Notes: generated by a model not told the origin, from the letters alone. DNA of 21,932 bases from JBEKHI01 sp050012355 (GCA_050012355.1 JBEKHI010000099.1:1-21932); one strand, 5' to 3'; shown: positions 8,142 to 15,464, counted from the stretch's first letter. Numbers and translations: made by a program.

Positions 8142-9680
8142 ATGGGTCGGACTATCGGAATAGACCTGGGCACCACATACTCGGCCGTCGGCATAATCGG
8201 CTCGGCCGGGAAACCGGAAATCGTGCCCAACCGCGAAGGTGATCGCATCACCCCGTCCGTCGTGCTCTTCCAGGGCGACGAGACCCTGGTCGGGACGATG
8301 GCCAAGCGCACCGCGCCCACCGCGCCCACCGCTGTGGTCCAGTTCGTCAAGCGCCAGATGGGTAATCATGACTGGCTCTTCACCACCCCCGAAGGCGTCA
8401 GCTACAGCCCCGAGCAGGTTTCGGCGATCATCTTGCGCCGGCTCAAGGAGGACACGGAGGCCGTGCTCGGCGAGGACATCTCCGACGTGGTCATCACCGT
8501 GCCCGCCTACTTCAACGACGCCAGGCGCAAGGCAACGATGGACGCGGGCAAGATCGCCGGGCTCAATGTCCGGCGGATCATCAACGAGCCGACCGCGGCC
8601 GCGCTCGCCTTCGGGGTCAGCCCCGACGCGGACGGCACCGTGCTGGTCTACGACCTGGGCGGCGGGACCTTCGACGTGACGGTCATGCGGATCAGCCAGG
8701 GCAGCTTTGAGGTGGTGGCCACTGACGGCAACCGCAACCTGGGCGGCTACGACTGGGATGGCGCGCTGATGGAGCACATCAACGACCAGATCCAGGCCCA
8801 GGGCGGCCCGGACCTGATGGACGACGCCCTCCAGGCCGCCGATCTGGGGGACAAAGCCGAGGCGGCCAAGCGCGCCCTGACGACGATGACCACGACCAAG
8901 GTCTTCATCAGCGCCGGCGGCAAGGCCTACAACGTGCCGGTCACCCGCGCCGAGTTCGAGGACATGACGAGCGGGCTGCTGAGCGAGACCCGCGACCTTA
9001 CCGGGTCCGTCCTCGAGGCGGCGGCCCTGACCTGGGGGCAGATCGACAAGGTGTTGCTGGTCGGCGGTTCCACCCACATGCCGATGGTGCACGACGCGAT
9101 CGTTCAGATGTCCGGCAAGGAACCGGTGCGCGGCGTGAACCCCGACGAGGCGGTGGCGCTCGGCGCGGCGATCCAGGCAGCCGTCGTGGACACACCAGCG
9201 GGCGGCCTCGGCCCCGGCCGCGGCGGGACGAAGGCACTGCCCGGCGGCGTCCCGGTCATCCACGACGTGTCCGCGCACGGCCTGGGCACACTCGCCCTCA
9301 ACTCCGATCACGGTAACAAGCTGTGGAACTTCGTCATCATCCCGCACAACACGAGAATCCCCGCCAAGAGCGGCGACGACTTCGTCACCCTCGAAGACAA
9401 CCAGCGCGTGATCGAGGTGGTTATCACCCAGGGCGACGAGACCGACCCGGACCGGGTGGACCACGTCGGTACGTCGAGATACGACCTGCCGCCGTACCCG
9501 GCGGGATCGCCGATCAGGATCGAGATCTCCTACGACATCGACGGCATGATCCACGCCGAGATATTCGACGGCGTGACCAAGAAGAAGCTCGGTGACATGC
9601 ACATCGAGCGCGAGGCGAACCTCACCGAAGAAGAAATTCAGGCCGCGACCGCGCAGATGCGGAAGCTGGAGGTGAACTGA
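8142..9680 (+). CDS. Hsp70 (DnaK-like) lacking the helical lid
   Basis: The 512-residue chaperone ATPase starts at ATG 8142 with AAGGAAA six or so nt upstream. Nucleotide-binding motifs are intact: GIDLGTTYS (6-14), FVKRQMG with the catalytic-type Lys at 70, INEPTAAALAFG (147-158), DLGGGTFDV (171-179) and GGSTHMP (308-314). The linker region (about 371-386) reads PVIHDVSAHGLG in place of the usual DVTPLSLG. A beta substrate-binding domain follows to about 490, and the chain ends after one short helix. Housekeeping DnaK is normally over 600 residues, so the alpha-helical lid and tail are missing. Substrate capture should be looser or specialised. It lies between the CHAT gene and a J-like gene (TGATG overlap), so it is an accessory paralogue, not the housekeeping dnaK. 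Its likely job is to hold or remodel the CHAT protein or its trigger (inference). Confidence 0.9.
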   Translation: MGRTIGIDLGTTYSAVGIIGSAGKPEIVPNREGDRITPSVVLFQGDETLVGTMAKRTAPTAPTAVVQFVKRQMGNHDWLFTTPEGVSYSPEQVSAIILRRLKEDTEAVLGEDISDVVITVPAYFNDARRKATMDAGKIAGLNVRRIINEPTAAALAFGVSPDADGTVLVYDLGGGTFDVTVMRISQGSFEVVATDGNRNLGGYDWDGALMEHINDQIQAQGGPDLMDDALQAADLGDKAEAAKRALTTMTTTKVFISAGGKAYNVPVTRAEFEDMTSGLLSETRDLTGSVLEAAALTWGQIDKVLLVGGSTHMPMVHDAIVQMSGKEPVRGVNPDEAVALGAAIQAAVVDTPAGGLGPGRGGTKALPGGVPVIHDVSAHGLGTLALNSDHGNKLWNFVIIPHNTRIPAKSGDDFVTLEDNQRVIEVVITQGDETDPDRVDHVGTSRYDLPPYPAGSPIRIEISYDIDGMIHAEIFDGVTKKKLGDMHIEREANLTEEEIQAATAQMRKLEVN

Positions 9681-10843
9681 TGGCTGACGAATTCGTCAAT
9701 TACTACGAACTGCTGGGAATCAGTCAGACCGCGAACGACGAGGAGATCAAGACCGCGGTCCAGACCCAGCGCAAGACGTGGACCTCCCGCCAGAACGACC
9801 GGCGGCGCGAGGTAGCGCGCGACGCCGAGGACATGATGAGCCGGATCAGGAAAGCGGAGAGGACGCTGCTCGACCCCCAGGATCGGGCCAAGCACAACAA
9901 GGCGATAGCGGACTACGTGCCGCCGGCGCCGGAACCGGTGCCAGCACCTGGCCCCGGCGGTGAGCAGCGCGACTGGGTTGCCGTGGCCGCGGACTACCTC
10001 CGGCAGAACCGCCCAGATGCCGCGGCGGGCGCGGCCCGCGAAGCGACCCAGCTCAACGGCTCCAACCCAGACGCGTGGGCGATGCGCGGCCGCGCCAGCC
10101 TGGTCATGAACCAGGCGGACAGCGCGATCTTCGAGTTCGGCGAGGCGGTCAGGCTCCGGCCGCGATCGGACGAGTACCACGGCGACCTCGGCTCGGCGTA
10201 CCAGGTCAAGCACGACTACGACCAGGCGATCGCGTGCTTCCGCACCGCCCAGGGGCTGGCGCCGGACGTCCGCCGCTACCCGATGTCCATCGGCGCCCTG
10301 TACCTGATGGAGGAGAAACCCAAGGAAGCGCTCAACATCCTCGAACCGCTGCACTCGAGCGAGCCGGACGACCAGTCGGTCAACTACCTGCTGGCGTTCG
10401 CGATCAAGGACACCACGTTCTACTCCTGGACGCCGATCGGCAACGAGGGCCGCCGGGTGATCACCACCCGCGAGCAGGTCGTCAACACCAAGCAGAGCAT
10501 CGAACGCGCGCGGGGGCTGGCGTTCGACGACGACGATCTGCGCTCCGACCTGAACAGGTACCTCGCGGACGTGAAGAACGCGGAAAAGCTGACCTTCGGC
10601 TTCCCGGGACGGCGAGTCGCTTCCAATAGCGCCGGCGGCTGCCTGATGCTGATCGTCTACCTGGTCGCCATCGGCATCCTCGCCGAGGCGTTCACTTCCC
10701 AGCCGCTCATCGGCATCGTGCTGCTGGCGGCCATCGCGTTCGGGTGGTACAAGCTGGCGTTCAAGCCGCGCTGGAAGCGGAACGCCGCCGACCTTCGCGC
10801 GCTCAACGCCGCGACCGGGAACCAGGGAGGTATCAATGCCTGA
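9680..10843 (+). CDS. J-like domain/TPR membrane protein without HPD motif
   Basis: The 387-residue protein starts at ATG 9680, overlapping the Hsp70 stop (TGATG), with GGAGGTGA 4 to 11 nt upstream. Residues 6-80 match a J-domain in layout: NYYELLGISQTANDEEIKTA for helix I and the start of helix II, then RKAERTLLDPQDRAKHN for helices III-IV. The HPD tripeptide that stimulates Hsp70 ATPase is replaced by TSR (about 35-37). A proline-rich linker (81-95) leads to TPR-like repeats (about 98-235). Two hydrophobic segments (about 319-337 and 341-359) predict a C-terminal hairpin in the membrane with a basic tail. The domain order suggests a membrane-anchored adaptor that brings the Hsp70 to clients through its TPRs. 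Similar HPD-less J/TPR proteins occur in actinobacteria as far as I recall, so this may be a family trait rather than decay. Confidence 0.8.
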   Translation: MADEFVNYYELLGISQTANDEEIKTAVQTQRKTWTSRQNDRRREVARDAEDMMSRIRKAERTLLDPQDRAKHNKAIADYVPPAPEPVPAPGPGGEQRDWVAVAADYLRQNRPDAAAGAAREATQLNGSNPDAWAMRGRASLVMNQADSAIFEFGEAVRLRPRSDEYHGDLGSAYQVKHDYDQAIACFRTAQGLAPDVRRYPMSIGALYLMEEKPKEALNILEPLHSSEPDDQSVNYLLAFAIKDTTFYSWTPIGNEGRRVITTREQVVNTKQSIERARGLAFDDDDLRSDLNRYLADVKNAEKLTFGFPGRRVASNSAGGCLMLIVYLVAIGILAEAFTSQPLIGIVLLAAIAFGWYKLAFKPRWKRNAADLRALNAATGNQGGINA

Positions 10844-11309
10844 CGACGAGTGCCCTGACGCCAGCGCGCAGCAGGTCGCGCAACGTCTCGACGAGCTCAC
10901 GGACTTGTTCCGGCGGCGGCTGCTCGACGACCGGGAGAAGCAACGGGCCTTCGACGCTCTGTACCGCGAACTGGCGCAGGCCCGCGCGCTCGCCGAGGGG
11001 CAGCACCTTGTACCGCTTATCCGTCGGCTGATCAACGTCATAGACCGGCTCAGCACCGACCCCGGCGAACTAGCGACCTCCGTCGCCGAGGAACTCGCGG
11101 ACATCCTGGCCATGTACGAAGTGGAGGAGATCAAGCCAGGATCGGGAGCCTTCGATCCGCGGACCCAAGAGGTAGCGACGGTCGTGGATGCCGTCGAAGC
11201 CGGAGAGGACGGCACCGTCGCGAGCGTGCGCCGCAGCGGCTGGCGACTCGGGACCAGGGTGCTGCGACCCACCCTGGTCGACGTCCGGCGCCTCCCCGAT
11301 CCCGCCTAG
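10836..11309 (+). CDS. grpE: GrpE-like nucleotide exchange factor
   Basis: The 157-residue protein starts at ATG 10836, overlapping the preceding gene by 8 nt, with GGGAGG 5 nt before the start. Residues 10-55 are a charged helix, shorter than in housekeeping GrpE. Residues 56-95 form the helical bundle. Residues about 94-151 match the GrpE beta-wing: YEVEEIKPGSGAFDPRTQEV, then GTVASVRRSGWRLGTRVLRP. GrpE speeds ADP release from Hsp70. Its position last in the CHAT-Hsp70-J operon gives this locus a nucleotide exchange factor of its own. It is small (typical GrpE is about 190-270 residues), mostly because the disordered N-terminus and long helix are reduced. The housekeeping order dnaK-grpE-dnaJ-hspR is not followed, which supports a dedicated paralogue. 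A perfect palindrome begins at its stop codon. Confidence 0.88.
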   Translation: MPDDECPDASAQQVAQRLDELTDLFRRRLLDDREKQRAFDALYRELAQARALAEGQHLVPLIRRLINVIDRLSTDPGELATSVAEELADILAMYEVEEIKPGSGAFDPRTQEVATVVDAVEAGEDGTVASVRRSGWRLGTRVLRPTLVDVRRLPDPA

Positions 11310-11329
11310 CCGCCGGTGCACCGGCGGCT
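11308..11329 (+). terminator. GC-rich palindrome ending the CHAT-Hsp70 operon
   Basis: A perfect 22-bp palindrome, centred on GGTGCACC, starts inside the TAG stop codon of the GrpE gene. It can form a strong G/C hairpin. There is no U-tract after it, which is usual for terminators in high-GC actinomycetes. An operator role cannot be excluded. Confidence 0.6.
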
Positions 11330-11352
11330 CACGGCATGCAGTGACCAGCCAG

Positions 11353-11409
11353 TTCATGATCGTGGACAGTTCGGACCGTATATCAGTCGAAACTGTCCAC
11401 GATCATGAA
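11353..11409. repeat. Inverted repeat with perfect 19-bp arms
   Basis: The left arm TTCATGATCGTGGACAGTT (11353-11371) and its exact reverse complement (11391-11409) flank a 19-nt spacer. The 19-bp stem is much longer and more AT-rich than a typical actinomycete terminator. It could be a second terminator, a bidirectional one, or a REP/MITE-like relic of mobile DNA. No coding sequence lies inside it. Confidence 0.6.
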
Positions 11410-11477
11410 ACCGCTCTCTCCGAACCTCGCAAGCCATGATCTGCGCCCCCGTGATTACCTGTCAGCTAATGAGTTCA

Positions 11478-11514
11478 ACAATCATCTTGCAAACGATTGT
11501 AGGGCCTCTACGAT
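11478..11514 (+). promoter_or_regulatory. SatP promoter with dyad operator candidate
   Basis: TTGCAA (11487-11492) and TACGAT (11509-11514), 16 nt apart, form a good promoter. The dyad ACAATC-N11-GATTGT (11478-11483 and 11495-11500) straddles the -35 box, where a repressor would block RNA polymerase. Six nt after the -10 box is ATGGCGCCCTAG (11521-11532), a three-codon leaderless-type ORF out of frame with the transporter. The transcript would have a leader of about 40 nt before the SatP start. Confidence 0.5.
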
Positions 11515-11560
11515 AGGGGCATGGCGCCCTAGTCAGTGTGGACGGCGTGTGGAGAGTGAT

Positions 11561-12232
11561 ATGACAACTCATAGCGAAACCGCGACAGTCGGCACCCCCG
11601 GCATGTGGGCTCCTGGCCCCGGCCACGCGTACCCGGCCACCGCTCCGGGAGTTCCGCTGTCGGCGTTCGCGTTCGCGTTCGCCGTCGGATTCCTGGGGCT
11701 GGTCAAGACCGGGATCCTCTCCAGCGCCGCGAACGACATGTTCATCGCCGTCGCCTTCGGTATCGGTGCGGTCGGGCTGCTCGTCGGCGGGCTGTGGGAG
11801 TTCCGCGGCGGCGAGCTGTTCGGCGGTACCTTCGGCGTGGGCTATGCGGGATTCCTGTTCTCGACCGGCCTGATCTTGAAGTTCTTCGCCGCGGCCGTCA
11901 TCGCGTCGGCGGGACCGATCGCGTTTGGCGACGCGTTCGCCGCCTGGCTCATCATGTGGGCGCTGTTCACCGCCGTGTTCGCCGTCGGCGCGCGAGCCAT
12001 TAGCCTGGCCGCCCTGGCCCCGTTCGCGCTGGCCTTCGTGGTGCTCATCCTGCTGGCTATCGCCGGGCTCGGCGGCACGGCGAGCTGGGTCAGCGCGGTG
12101 ACCAGGATTGGTGGCTGGGTGGCGATCGCCGACGGATTCGCCGCGGGCTACCTCGCCAGCGCGCTACTGCTCAACACGACCATCGGCCGGGAAGTCCTGC
12201 CGATGTGGCCCTCCAGGCTCCGCGAGCAGTGA
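11561..12232 (+). CDS. Acetate/succinate transporter, GPR1/FUN34/YaaH (SatP) family
   Basis: I start this at ATG 11561, which follows GGAGAG (11551-11556). The longer frame from 11405 would begin inside an inverted repeat and run through the promoter. The product is 223 residues with six hydrophobic helices, about 33-52, 60-78, 92-114, 124-146, 149-170 and 186-206. The family-typical GGLWEFRGGELFGGTFGVGY lies at 76-95, matching the WEF signature of SatP/YaaH proteins, which carry acetate or succinate with protons across the membrane. The usual NPAPLGL entrance motif is changed to PGVPLSAF (29-36), so the substrate may differ. The first 30 residues are a hydrophilic Gly/Pro-rich tail. It lies downstream of the chaperone operon but has its own promoter, so a functional link is not indicated. 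Its stop directly abuts the convergent aldo/keto reductase stop. Confidence 0.85.
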   Translation: MTTHSETATVGTPGMWAPGPGHAYPATAPGVPLSAFAFAFAVGFLGLVKTGILSSAANDMFIAVAFGIGAVGLLVGGLWEFRGGELFGGTFGVGYAGFLFSTGLILKFFAAAVIASAGPIAFGDAFAAWLIMWALFTAVFAVGARAISLAALAPFALAFVVLILLAIAGLGGTASWVSAVTRIGGWVAIADGFAAGYLASALLLNTTIGREVLPMWPSRLREQ

Positions 12233-13093
12233 TCACCCGAGCTCGGCGATGTCCTCAGCGCTCAGCTTGATCGCGCCCGCGGCGACGTTCTCCTCCAGGT
12301 GATCCAGCGAGCTGGTGCCGGGGATGGGCAGGATGTTTGGCGACCGGGCCAGCAGCCAGGCCAGCGCCACCTGCGCCACCGTCGCGCCATGGCGAGCGGC
12401 GACCGCGTCCAGGTGCTTGGCGGTGACCGGCTGGAATCCGCCGCCGACCGGGAAGAACGGCACGTAGGCGACGCCGGCCTGCGCGCAGGCATCGATGAGC
12501 GGGTCATCGTCGCGCTGGGACAGGTTATAAAGGTTCTGGACGCAGACGATCGGCGCGATCTCGCGGGCCGCACCGAACTCGGCGGCGGTCACGTTGGAGA
12601 CGCCCAGCTCGCGGATCAGGCCCTCGTCGCGTAGCGCGAGCAGCGCTTCCAGGGGCGCGGCCAGCGATGCCCCGGAGCCGCCGCGGTCGCCCATCCGCAG
12701 GTTCACCACGTCGATCCGGTCCAGGCCGAGCGAGCGCAGGTTCGCCTCGATGCCGCGCCGCAGGTTCGCCGGGGTGAGGCCGGTCTGCTGGGCGGCCGGC
12801 AGCCGAAGGTCGGAGCCCTCGACCAGCGCCCCCACCTTGGTCACGATCACCAGGTCATCCGGGTACGGGTGCAGCGCCTCCCGGATCAGCTCGTTGGCCG
12901 ACACCCCGTCCCGCGAGTAGTAGTACGAGGTGTCGATGTGGTTCACCCCGAGTTCCACCGCCCGGCGCAGGATAGCCAGGGCCGTCTCCCGGCTGGGCTG
13001 GTTACCCCTCGGCCAGCCGGTCAGCTTCATCGTGCCGTAGCCGATCCTCGCGACGCTCAGCTCGCCGCCCAATGCCCATCGCTCCGTTGTCAC
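12233..13093 (-). CDS. Aldo/keto reductase
   Basis: The 286-residue NADPH-dependent oxidoreductase is a (beta/alpha)8 barrel. Visible residues are D54 and Y59 (HIDTSYYYS) and K86 (VTKVG), three of the four members of the AKR catalytic tetrad. The usual catalytic His position (IDLYxxH) reads IDVVNLR, placing R133 there. Some YdbC-like AKRs have the same NLR pattern as I recall, so this is probably a subfamily feature. The C-terminal LPIPGTSSLDHLEENVAA is the usual cofactor-binding end. The start is GTG at 13093, with TAGAGT (13107-13102) 8 nt upstream and no ribosome-binding site, so the mRNA may be leaderless. It is divergent from the ABC exporter across only 40 bp. The substrate is not predictable. 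Confidence 0.9.
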   Translation of the reverse strand: MTTERWALGGELSVARIGYGTMKLTGWPRGNQPSRETALAILRRAVELGVNHIDTSYYYSRDGVSANELIREALHPYPDDLVIVTKVGALVEGSDLRLPAAQQTGLTPANLRRGIEANLRSLGLDRIDVVNLRMGDRGGSGASLAAPLEALLALRDEGLIRELGVSNVTAAEFGAAREIAPIVCVQNLYNLSQRDDDPLIDACAQAGVAYVPFFPVGGGFQPVTAKHLDAVAARHGATVAQVALAWLLARSPNILPIPGTSSLDHLEENVAAGAIKLSAEDIAELG

Positions 13094-13101
13094 AACGAAC
13101 T

Positions 13102-13107
13102 ACTCTA
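13102..13107 (-). promoter_or_regulatory. -10 box of aldo/keto reductase gene
   Basis: TAGAGT on the - strand matches the actinomycete -10 consensus and lies 8 nt before the GTG start. No clear -35 box or ribosome-binding site is seen. The 40-bp divergent gap must also serve the ABC exporter, whose ribosome-binding site GGAGG is at 13120-13124. Confidence 0.45.
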
Positions 13108-13133
13108 GATCTCTCAGGCGGAGGTCGTGCCGG

Positions 13134-14903
13134 ATGATGATGGGTTATGGCGGGCCCGGGCGTAACCGGCCGCCCAGCGAGCGCGCGAGCCTGCGGGTGA
13201 TCTACGGCTACATTCGCCCGCACCGGCTGGCCTTGGCGACCGGAGCCGTACTGAGCCTGGCCACCGGAGCGACCGGCTTGATCCTGCCGCTGGTGGTACG
13301 GGCGCTGATCGACAATCTTTCCCGGCACCGCGGGCTGTCGCACTTCATCGTGATCATCTGCCTGCTGATGCTGGCCGACGCGGTGCTTGGCGCGGTCGGC
13401 GGGTACTTGCTGCTGAGAACCGCGGACAGCATCGTGCTGAACACGCGCAAGAGCCTGATCAGCCGACTGCTCAGGCTCACCATCGGAGCGCTGGACCGCA
13501 GCGAGCCCGGCGATCTGATGGCGCGCGCCACGGTGGACACCACCCTGCTGCGGGCCGTCGTCAGCAACGCCGTGGTTTCCGCGATCACCGGAGCGCTGAC
13601 CGCGCTCGCCGCGCTGGTGTTCATGGGACTCCTGGACGTCCTCTTGTTCGGCGTCACCCTGGCCGTGGTCGCGTCCGCCGTGGTCATGGAAAGCGTGATC
13701 CTGCCCAAGATCGGCCGCGCCACCCGGCAGACGCAGGAGGCGGTCGGCGCGATGAGCGCCGCGCTGGAGCGGATGTTCGGCGCGTTCCGTACGGTGAAGG
13801 CGTCCGGGGCGGAAGAACGCGAAGGGGCACGCCTGCACGAGGCAGCGCAGCGAGCGTGGCGCGCGGGGCTGCGCGCCGACGTGTGGCAGGCCGTCGTCGG
13901 GAACACCACCCAGCTGGCGGTCCAGTTCGCGTTCCTCGCCGTGCTCGGCACCGGCGCCGCCCAGGTCGCGGCGGGGAAGATCAGCATCGGAACCATGGTC
14001 GCCTTCCTGATGTACGTGATGGCCCTGATGGGGCCGGTCGGCCAGCTCGTCAACGCGGCCAGTCAGTATCAGGCGGGCGCGGCCGCGATCAGCAGGGTCG
14101 AAGAGGCCAAGCAGCTGCCGACCGAGCCCGCTGGACCGGCCGAGCCGGTCACCCATGGCGACGGTCCGGCGTCGGTGGAGTTCGACGATGTGCGCTTCCG
14201 GTACCGCGCCGAACTTCCCGAGGTTCAGCACGGAGTCAGCTTCGTTATCCCGCCGGGCGGCATGACGGCCTTCGTCGGTCCGTCCGGCGCGGGCAAGACC
14301 ACGGTGTTCTCCCTCATCGAACGGTTCTACGAGCCGGACTCTGGTGCGGTCATGGTGGACGGCATCGATACCCGCCAGTGGCCGCTCGGCGAGTTGCGCG
14401 CGGCGATCGGCTACGTCGAGCAGGACGCGCCGGTGCTGTCCGGCACGCTACGAGAGAACCTGACGTTCGGCGCTCCCGAGGCGACCGACGATGACCTGGC
14501 CGACGTCCTGCGCACCACCCGGCTCCACGACCTGACCGAGCGGCTGCCGGACCAGCTGGAGACCTTCGTCGGGCACCGCGGGATGCGGCTATCGGGCGGT
14601 GAGCGGCAGCGGATCGCCATCGCGCGAGCGCTGCTGAGACGACCGCGGCTGCTGCTGCTGGACGAGGCCACCTCCCAGCTCGACGCGATCAACGAGGCCG
14701 CGCTGCGCGAGACCGTCGCGGACGTGGCCGAGCTGATCACGGTGCTGGTGGTCGCGCACCGGCTGTCGACCGTCACCATGGCCGACCGGATCATCGTGAT
14801 GGATGCCGGCCGTGTCCAGGCGACCGGGACACACAGCGAACTCGTCGCGGCCAACCCGCTGTACGCGGAGCTGGCCGCCACCCAGTTCCTGGCCACCAGC
14901 TGA
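13134..14903 (+). CDS. ABC exporter (fused membrane and ATPase domains)
   Basis: This 589-residue half-transporter probably works as a homodimer in the inner membrane. The exporter-type membrane domain occupies about 20-320, with hydrophobic helices near 34-60, 70-95, 150-190 and 262-300. The ATPase domain carries Walker A GPSGAGKTT (382-390), Q-loop Q430, signature LSGGE (486-490), Walker B LLLLDE (506-511) and H-loop H542. It resembles MsbA/BmrA-type multidrug or lipid exporters; the substrate is unknown. The start has three consecutive ATG codons (13134, 13137, 13140), with GGAGG 9 nt before the first. It probably leads an operon with the DUF1697 and SDR genes, 12 nt downstream and then overlapping. 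Confidence 0.92.
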   Translation: MMMGYGGPGRNRPPSERASLRVIYGYIRPHRLALATGAVLSLATGATGLILPLVVRALIDNLSRHRGLSHFIVIICLLMLADAVLGAVGGYLLLRTADSIVLNTRKSLISRLLRLTIGALDRSEPGDLMARATVDTTLLRAVVSNAVVSAITGALTALAALVFMGLLDVLLFGVTLAVVASAVVMESVILPKIGRATRQTQEAVGAMSAALERMFGAFRTVKASGAEEREGARLHEAAQRAWRAGLRADVWQAVVGNTTQLAVQFAFLAVLGTGAAQVAAGKISIGTMVAFLMYVMALMGPVGQLVNAASQYQAGAAAISRVEEAKQLPTEPAGPAEPVTHGDGPASVEFDDVRFRYRAELPEVQHGVSFVIPPGGMTAFVGPSGAGKTTVFSLIERFYEPDSGAVMVDGIDTRQWPLGELRAAIGYVEQDAPVLSGTLRENLTFGAPEATDDDLADVLRTTRLHDLTERLPDQLETFVGHRGMRLSGGERQRIAIARALLRRPRLLLLDEATSQLDAINEAALRETVADVAELITVLVVAHRLSTVTMADRIIVMDAGRVQATGTHSELVAANPLYAELAATQFLATS

Positions 14904-14915
14904 CACAATGGCGGG

Positions 14916-15464
14916 ATGGCGACTCATGTGGCGCTGTTGCGCGGGGTGAACGTCGGCGGGCGAAAACTGGCGATGGCCGACCTTCGGGACATTGTCGCCG
15001 CACTCGGCCTTGACGATGTGTCGACTTATATTCAAAGCGGCAACGCGCTATTCAGCACGTCCCGTACCGATAGCCGGGAGCTGGCCGCCGAGATTGGGAA
15101 GGGGATCGCCGACCGTCTCGGGATGACCGTCGGCGTGATAGTGCTGTCCCGCGACGACCTCGCCGCCGTTATCAGCGCCAACCCGCGGCCCGCTGAGACC
15201 GACCCGAAACAACTGCACGCCGTCGTTATGGACAAATCACCCAACCCTGAACTGATGGCCCGCATCGCCGCTCTCCCGGCCGCGGGCAACGATTCTGTCC
15301 ATAACGACGGGCGGATACTCTACCTGCACACGCCGGACGGCTACGGGCACAGCGACCTGGCACAACGGCTGCTGCGGCTGCTCAACTCCCCGAAATCGGA
15401 CATCGTCGCCACCGCCCGGAACTGGTCGACGATCAACACCCTGTTCGACCGGCTGGACGCATGA
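14916..15464 (+). CDS. DUF1697 family protein
   Basis: The 182-residue protein opens with ATHVALLRGVNVGGRKLAMA, the hallmark N-terminus of DUF1697, and continues with STYIQSGNALFS, also typical. The family is widespread in actinobacteria, soluble and of unknown function. The start is ATG 14916; CACAAT (14904-14909) lies 6 nt upstream, so an internal leaderless start is possible in addition to read-through from the ABC gene. The TGA stop overlaps the SDR start as ATGA, implying translational coupling. No catalytic residues can be assigned. Confidence 0.88.
   Translation: MATHVALLRGVNVGGRKLAMADLRDIVAALGLDDVSTYIQSGNALFSTSRTDSRELAAEIGKGIADRLGMTVGVIVLSRDDLAAVISANPRPAETDPKQLHAVVMDKSPNPELMARIAALPAAGNDSVHNDGRILYLHTPDGYGHSDLAQRLLRLLNSPKSDIVATARNWSTINTLFDRLDA

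Noticed and set aside
7028..8350. 440-residue - strand open frame across the CHAT C-terminus and Hsp70 start
   Set aside because: It lies opposite the catalytic CHAT motifs and Hsp70 N-terminus and has biased, motif-free composition.
8109..9602. 497-residue - strand open frame opposite the Hsp70 gene
   Set aside because: Shadow of the conserved Hsp70 frame. Long frames antisense to dnaK are a known artefact.
9638..11272. 544-residue - strand open frame opposite the J-like and GrpE genes
   Set aside because: The + strand has matching J/TPR and GrpE features with good ribosome-binding sites; this frame has none.
11405..11560. 52-residue N-terminal extension of the SatP-like transporter
   Set aside because: It would start inside the 19-bp inverted repeat and cover a good promoter; the ATG at 11561 has GGAGAG upstream.
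13002..14231. 409-residue - strand open frame opposite the ABC exporter
   Set aside because: Antisense to a clear transporter with all motifs; low-complexity His/Gln/Arg-rich composition.
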